64,000 bases of DNA from Streptosporangium roseum DSM 43021 (GTDB lineage: Bacteria; Actinomycetota; Actinomycetes; Streptosporangiales; Streptosporangiaceae), in assembly GCF_000024865.1 (NCBI RefSeq), contig NC_013595.1, positions 558,001-622,000 of the forward strand, written 5' to 3'. The notes below the pieces were generated by a model that worked only from the letters and a program-made list of their open reading frames with translations, did not search any database and was not told where the DNA came from. Below, piece after piece: positions 61,660 to 64,000 of this stretch (position 1 is its first letter; every line of letters starts with the position of its first letter). The translations under genes were made by a program, and so were the position numbers.

Positions 61660-62795
61660 GTCGCCGCCCCGCTTCGGGGCAGTACGGCGGTCACGGTCCA
61701 GCCCCGGTCGGGGTTGGGGCCGGCTTCGCAGGTGCCGCCGAGCAGGTCGGCGCGTTCGATCATGCCGATGAGCCCGTATCCCGGCGGTGCGGCCGGGCGT
61801 ATGGGGCTGCCGTCGCCGTCGTCGCTGACGCGCAGGTGCACCGATGTGTCGTCGGCGGTGACGCGGACCTCGATGCGGGTGGCGTGACGGGCGTGTCGCT
61901 GGGCGTTGGTGACCGACTCCTGGGCGAGGCGGTAGATCGCGGCCTCGACCGACGGGGGGAGGCTGTCGAGGTCGCCGGAGATCTCCACGTCGACAGCGGG
62001 GCCGGAGCGCCCTCGGCTCGCGAGCTGTTCGAGATCGGTGACGCGTCGGCCGGGCGCCAGGTCCGCGGGTTGGTCCCGGCGCAGGATGCGGACCATGGCG
62101 CGCATCTCGTCGAGGGCGCGTGCCGCCTCGACCTCGATCACGCGGAGCGCGTCGGTGGCCGCGTTCGGTCGCGACTCCGACGTGGCGAGGCCCGCCTGGG
62201 CGCGGATCGCCATCGCCGAGACGTGATGGGCGACGGTGTCGTGCAGGTCGCGGGCAAGCTGTTCGCGTTCGAGCAGCTTGATCTGGTCGAGCTCGCGCGT
62301 CCTCGCCCTGGCCCGGTAGCGGAGCGCTCCGCCCAGGGCGATGGCCGAGAACATGACGGCGAACGCGCCGACCATGTCGCCGGGGGTGAGGCGGCCGAAG
62401 AGCAGCGAGAGGGAGACCGCGACGATCATGATCGTCAAGCCGAGCGTGACCCCGCGTCCCGACCCCCACCGGAACAACGAGTACACCAGGATCAGCAGGT
62501 ACGTCATCGTGTACGTCTCTGCGGAGTCGCCGCCCGTCAGCAGCGGGGCCAGGCTCGTGGTGGCGAAGGCGATCGCGACCATCGGCAGCGGCCTGGTCCG
62601 GCGCCACAGCAACGTGGGCACCAGGCCGACGGTGACGATCACCGAGACGGCCCGCCACGGAAGATCCGGCCGGAGAAGCCCTTCGAGCACCGCGACCGGC
62701 ACGAGCACCCCCACGAGCACCCAGTCCCGCCATACCCGCGGCGGCGGGTTGGGGGGACTGGGCTCGTCCCACACGGAGCGAAGAAGGGAGGGCAC
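61656..62795 (-). CDS. Sensor histidine kinase (HisKA_3)
   Basis: Membrane kinase of 379 aa with four to five helices in the first 150 residues (for example DWVLVGVLVPVAVLEGLL). HisKA_3 phospho-His is in EQLARDLHDTVAHHVSAM (about residue 190), and the HATPase part has TNAQRHAR, DDGDGSPI and GYGLIGMIERADLLGG. The start is uncertain: GTG 62795 gives a reasonable N-terminus but has no ribosome site, and upstream in-frame codons to 63020 look non-coding. It pairs with the response regulator downstream. Confidence 0.88.
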   Translation of the reverse strand: MPSLLRSVWDEPSPPNPPPRVWRDWVLVGVLVPVAVLEGLLRPDLPWRAVSVIVTVGLVPTLLWRRTRPLPMVAIAFATTSLAPLLTGGDSAETYTMTYLLILVYSLFRWGSGRGVTLGLTIMIVAVSLSLLFGRLTPGDMVGAFAVMFSAIALGGALRYRARARTRELDQIKLLEREQLARDLHDTVAHHVSAMAIRAQAGLATSESRPNAATDALRVIEVEAARALDEMRAMVRILRRDQPADLAPGRRVTDLEQLASRGRSGPAVDVEISGDLDSLPPSVEAAIYRLAQESVTNAQRHARHATRIEVRVTADDTSVHLRVSDDGDGSPIRPAAPPGYGLIGMIERADLLGGTCEAGPNPDRGWTVTAVLPRSGAAT

Positions 62796-62931
62796 GTGAA
62801 CATGGTACGAGAGCCTGTGCCGCTCGGGGCGGCCCAGAAAACAGGGACGCACCCTCCGCCGACACGCAGGAAAGCCGGCGTGCGGGAAACGGGTCGTCTC
62901 CCGAGGCGCACCGCCATCAAGAGAGGTGAAC

Positions 62932-63045
62932 ATGCGTCGGCTGAGCCGCGACGACTGGGAGTCCTCTGTCGGCGCCCCCTTCCTGGAAACGGTCAGATCT
63001 CGGCCGCTTGTCCGACTCAAGATTGAAAAGAGGGAGAGCCGGTGA
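62932..63045 (+). CDS. Short ORF coupled to the HEPN remnant
   Basis: Thirty-seven codons from ATG 62932 (MRRLSRDDWESSVGAPFLET then VRSRPLVRLKIEKRESR) with a good GAGGTGA ribosome site. The stop overlaps the GTG of the next gene (GTGA). The spacing and coupling suggest it was or is translated. It may be the remnant of a longer partner of the HEPN protein; sequence similarity is not recognised. Confidence 0.4.
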   Translation: MRRLSRDDWESSVGAPFLETVRSRPLVRLKIEKRESR

Positions 63046-63284
63046 GGTGGGAGCAGGGGCGCGCTGTCCTTGAGGGCATGCTCGGCCGTGGCGAGATCGA
63101 AAAAGTGGCGGCGAGCCGTGCACAGGCAGGCGGCGAGCCGTGCACAGGCAGAGGAGTTGCTGTCTCAGGCCCGGAAACACATGGCGACGGCTCGCCTTGC
63201 GATGGAATCGGATCCGATCGGCGCGTACCAACTGCTCTCCGACGCGGCGCGCAAGGCACTGTGCGCCGTACTGGAGAACCAGGG
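63042..63284 (+). pseudogene. HEPN-like domain gene, frameshifted and truncated
   Basis: The GTG at 63042 has AGGGAGA upstream and reads MRWEQGRAVLEGMLGRGEIE then KVAASRAQA. A perfect 22-bp duplication (63107-63150) then shifts the frame. In the corrected frame it continues AEELLSQARKHMATARLAME, then AYQLLSDAARKALCAVLENQG, a helical pattern typical of actinobacterial HEPN-domain proteins. After about 63284 the sequence no longer fits the family, so the 3' end is lost too. HEPN proteins are often RNases or partners in toxin-antitoxin pairs. Confidence 0.65.
63107..63150 (+). repeat. 22-bp perfect tandem duplication causing a frameshift
   Basis: Copies at 63107-63128 and 63129-63150 (unit GGCGGCGAGCCG then TGCACAGGCA). 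The length is not a multiple of three, so it breaks the HEPN reading frame; removing one copy restores it. Confidence 0.9.
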
Positions 63285-63690
63285 CGACGAGCGGTTGCGG
63301 TACCGCGGCGAAAGTGATCATGGTGGGGGTGTTCCCCTCGTCGGGTGTTCTCGGGCCGGTTCGCAGGACGCCGGCGGCTCCGCCCGGCACTCCTTCGGAA
63401 CCTCACCGTTCTCGACGGGCCAGACGATGCCCGTCGCCGCCGGCAGCCGGCCGCGCGCGCTGTCATGAGCACGCGGCGGCTGTCGGACCGGATCCGGGGC
63501 CCGGCCGGCGGCCCCGCCGGGACCGAAAACCTATTATCGTAAATAAAGGTCCGTTGATACAGTTGGGTGGTAATTCCCGTGGGGGGCTCGCCGCGTAATA
63601 CGCGGGCTCCCGGTCGGACCGGGATCCATTGCGCGGACATCGACGTGCCCTGCGTATTCCAGAGCAGCTCATCCGTGAGGGAACCAGCCA
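63285..63690. other. Gene-free stretch between HEPN remnant and DUF3800-like gene
   Basis: No supportable gene. Around 63525-63560 the DNA is markedly AT-richer (ACCTATTATCGTAAATAAAG), a likely promoter area for the gene starting at 63691. Small GC-rich hairpin halves occur near 63590-63635. Confidence 0.45.
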
Positions 63691-64000
63691 GTGACAGGCG
63701 GTCGCAGAGATCTCATGCAGGCGGAATTTCCATCGACCGGCCATATTCTTGAGATCGCCTGCGACGAGTCCGGCTCGGAGGGCGGGAAGCTCATCGGCGG
63801 AAACACCGATGTCTTCGCACACGCCGGTGTGCGGTTGAGCGCCGAATCGGCGGCGGAGTGCATCCGGGAAACACGCGACAGAATAAGATCTCCGGCCACG
63901 GAGTACAAAGCCAATCATCTGCTCCGCGAGAAGCATCGGCCGGTCCTCGAATGGCTACTCGGGCCGTTGGGGCCAATTTACGGGAACGCGCATGTCTATC
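63691..64000 (+). CDS. DUF3800-like protein, 5' part
   Basis: Open frame from GTG 63691 (GAGGGA eight bases upstream) to the end of the window, about 103 codons visible; ATG 63715 is an alternative start. The segment ILEIACDESGSEGGKLIGGN carries the DESG acidic motif of the DUF3800 family, predicted to have an RNase H-like fold and often found in defence or mobile neighbourhoods. YKANHLLREKHRPVLEWLLG follows. The product continues beyond the window. Codon use is less GC-biased than the core genes. Confidence 0.65.
   Translation, partial: MTGGRRDLMQAEFPSTGHILEIACDESGSEGGKLIGGNTDVFAHAGVRLSAESAAECIRETRDRIRSPATEYKANHLLREKHRPVLEWLLGPLGPIYGNAHVY

Overview
The window is high-GC actinobacterial DNA, probably from a Streptosporangiaceae-like organism (Streptosporangium or Nonomuraea type). 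This rests on gene content and synteny: a hem / cytochrome c maturation / menaquinone / nuo block, a BldC-like regulator, DUF4229, many GTG starts and frequent 4-base stop-start overlaps. The genus is inference. Left part (1-8.1 kb): the 3' end of hemB, a primase/polymerase-domain gene, a minus-strand operon of two tandem histidine kinases plus one NarL-type response regulator (both kinases carry in-frame minisatellites), hemL, and a Uma2-family protein. Accessory block (8.2-23.3 kb): this interrupts an otherwise respiratory/heme neighbourhood. It holds a candidate catabolic cluster (amidase, FAH-fold enzyme, RidA, a CnbZ-like deaminase candidate, GntR/UTRA regulator, NCS1 permease, cupin, family III CoA-transferase, fused carboxyltransferase). 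Next come a non-coding stretch with a large inverted repeat (163 bp matching perfectly by eye), an EamA exporter divergent from a LysR regulator, and a serine hydrolase. Core respiratory block (23.5-50.7 kb): histidine phosphatase, TlpA-like thioredoxin, CcdA, ResB and CcsB for cytochrome c maturation; small accessory genes (PLDc_N protein, lethal-factor-like metalloprotease, BldC-like regulator, DUF4229, secreted beta-propeller); then menG, a geranylgeranyl-reductase-family enzyme, the complete 14-subunit complex I operon nuoA-N, and a polyprenyl diphosphate synthase. Together these build menaquinone and its NADH-driven reductase. A perfect Rex-type operator lies just ahead of the reductase/nuo unit, suggesting NADH/NAD+ control. 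Right part (50.7-64 kb): rarD-like transporter, msrA, then a small island (52.4-56.3 kb) carrying a Fic protein and an AbiE-like toxin-antitoxin pair. Each module has its own palindromic operator candidate and each is followed by a diverged remnant of the msrA 3' end, so msrA looks like a repeated insertion point. Beyond it are decayed genes (a deleted MerR regulator and its frameshifted target), a serine-hydrolase lipoprotein, a zinc-less alcohol dehydrogenase, a DUF2306 protein, a second two-component pair, a HEPN gene broken by a 22-bp duplication, and the 5' end of a DUF3800-like gene. No rRNA, tRNA or CRISPR array was seen.
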